Below the pieces are notes generated by a model, which saw only the letters and a list, made by a program, of their open reading frames with translations, was not told the DNA's origin and made no database searches. From Acidocella sp. (lineage in GTDB: Bacteria; Pseudomonadota; Alphaproteobacteria; Acetobacterales; Acetobacteraceae), in contig JAQUAC010000175.1 of the NCBI GenBank assembly GCA_028687415.1, positions 1 to 5,422 of the forward strand: DNA of 5,422 nucleotides, in the 5' to 3' direction. Positions 5,323 through 5,422 of the stretch are shown here, in pieces. The stretch's first letter is position 1. Every line of letters begins with the position of its first letter. The position numbers and the translations under genes are program-made.

Positions 5323-5422
5323 TAGCCTTGATCCGGCGCCCAGGCCTCATAATCCGCCGATGCTTTCGCCCGCTTACCTCCCTTGTAGTCATGGCCAGCA
5401 GGGCGGTAGCTGAGCGGCGTAC
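5322..5422 (-). CDS. 3' end of NDUFA12-like NADH:ubiquinone oxidoreductase accessory subunit, partial
   Basis: The last 32 codons before TAA (5322-5324) read TPLSYRPAGHDYKGGKRAKA and then SADYEAWAPDQG. The pattern 'YRP.G....GG.R.KA..DYEAW.P' is the C-terminal signature of the NDUFA12 / B17.2 (17.2 kDa) family, a supernumerary subunit of complex I found in alphaproteobacteria and mitochondria, where it sits on the peripheral arm near NDUFS6. The gene continues out of the window on its 5' side. Its stop overlaps the mlaD start by 1 nt. The complex I link and the lipid-transport link have no obvious biochemical relation; the pairing is probably a shared operon. Confidence 0.85.
   Translation of the reverse strand, partial: TPLSYRPAGHDYKGGKRAKASADYEAWAPDQG

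Noticed and set aside
1..5422. Mobile elements, CRISPR, tRNA/rRNA, defence or toxin-antitoxin systems
   Set aside because: No terminal repeats, transposase, repeat-spacer pattern, tRNA-like fold or relevant protein families were seen. All substantial sequence is accounted for by housekeeping and envelope genes.

Overview
The window looks like ordinary chromosomal DNA of an alphaproteobacterium, most likely from the Acetobacteraceae. Evidence for this is a GC-rich coding sequence, an NDUFA12-type complex I accessory subunit followed by MlaD and a DUF2155 protein, and OmpA-family porins that begin (after the signal peptide) with a QPV(S/T)GPYVSL-type segment that I associate with acetic acid bacteria and relatives. 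The genus cannot be fixed from this much sequence.

Layout. Positions 1-1626 on the + strand hold the end of a three-gene ABC importer operon: the last 53 codons of a periplasmic NMT1/THI5-like (ThiY-like) binding protein, an ATPase (167-895) and a permease (892-1626). The genes lie 3 nt apart or overlap by 4 nt. The best reading is uptake of a thiamine pyrimidine precursor, but only the C-terminus of the specificity-giving subunit is visible.

Everything from 1634 to the right end reads on the - strand. From upstream to downstream it comprises the last 32 codons of an NDUFA12-like protein (5322-5422), mlaD (4801-5322), a DUF2155 protein (4199-4801), and two tandem paralogous OmpA-family genes (3009-4058 and 1666-2751). 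The first three are fused by 1-nt stop/start overlaps (TAATG, TGATG), so they form one translationally coupled unit. Each ompA paralogue has its own Shine-Dalgarno, its own non-coding leader with inverted repeats, and its own 11-bp intrinsic terminator. The terminator of the last one also separates it from the converging importer operon.

Together the - strand genes are envelope genes: MlaD is a lipid-binding MCE protein on the periplasmic face of the inner membrane, DUF2155 is a secreted proline-rich periplasmic protein, and the OmpA-like proteins tie the outer membrane to peptidoglycan. I found no mobile element, CRISPR array, tRNA, rRNA or clear novel system. The points most worth a second look are the coupled mlaD-DUF2155 pair, the recent-looking duplication of the OmpA domain, and the dyad symmetry in the two ompA leaders.
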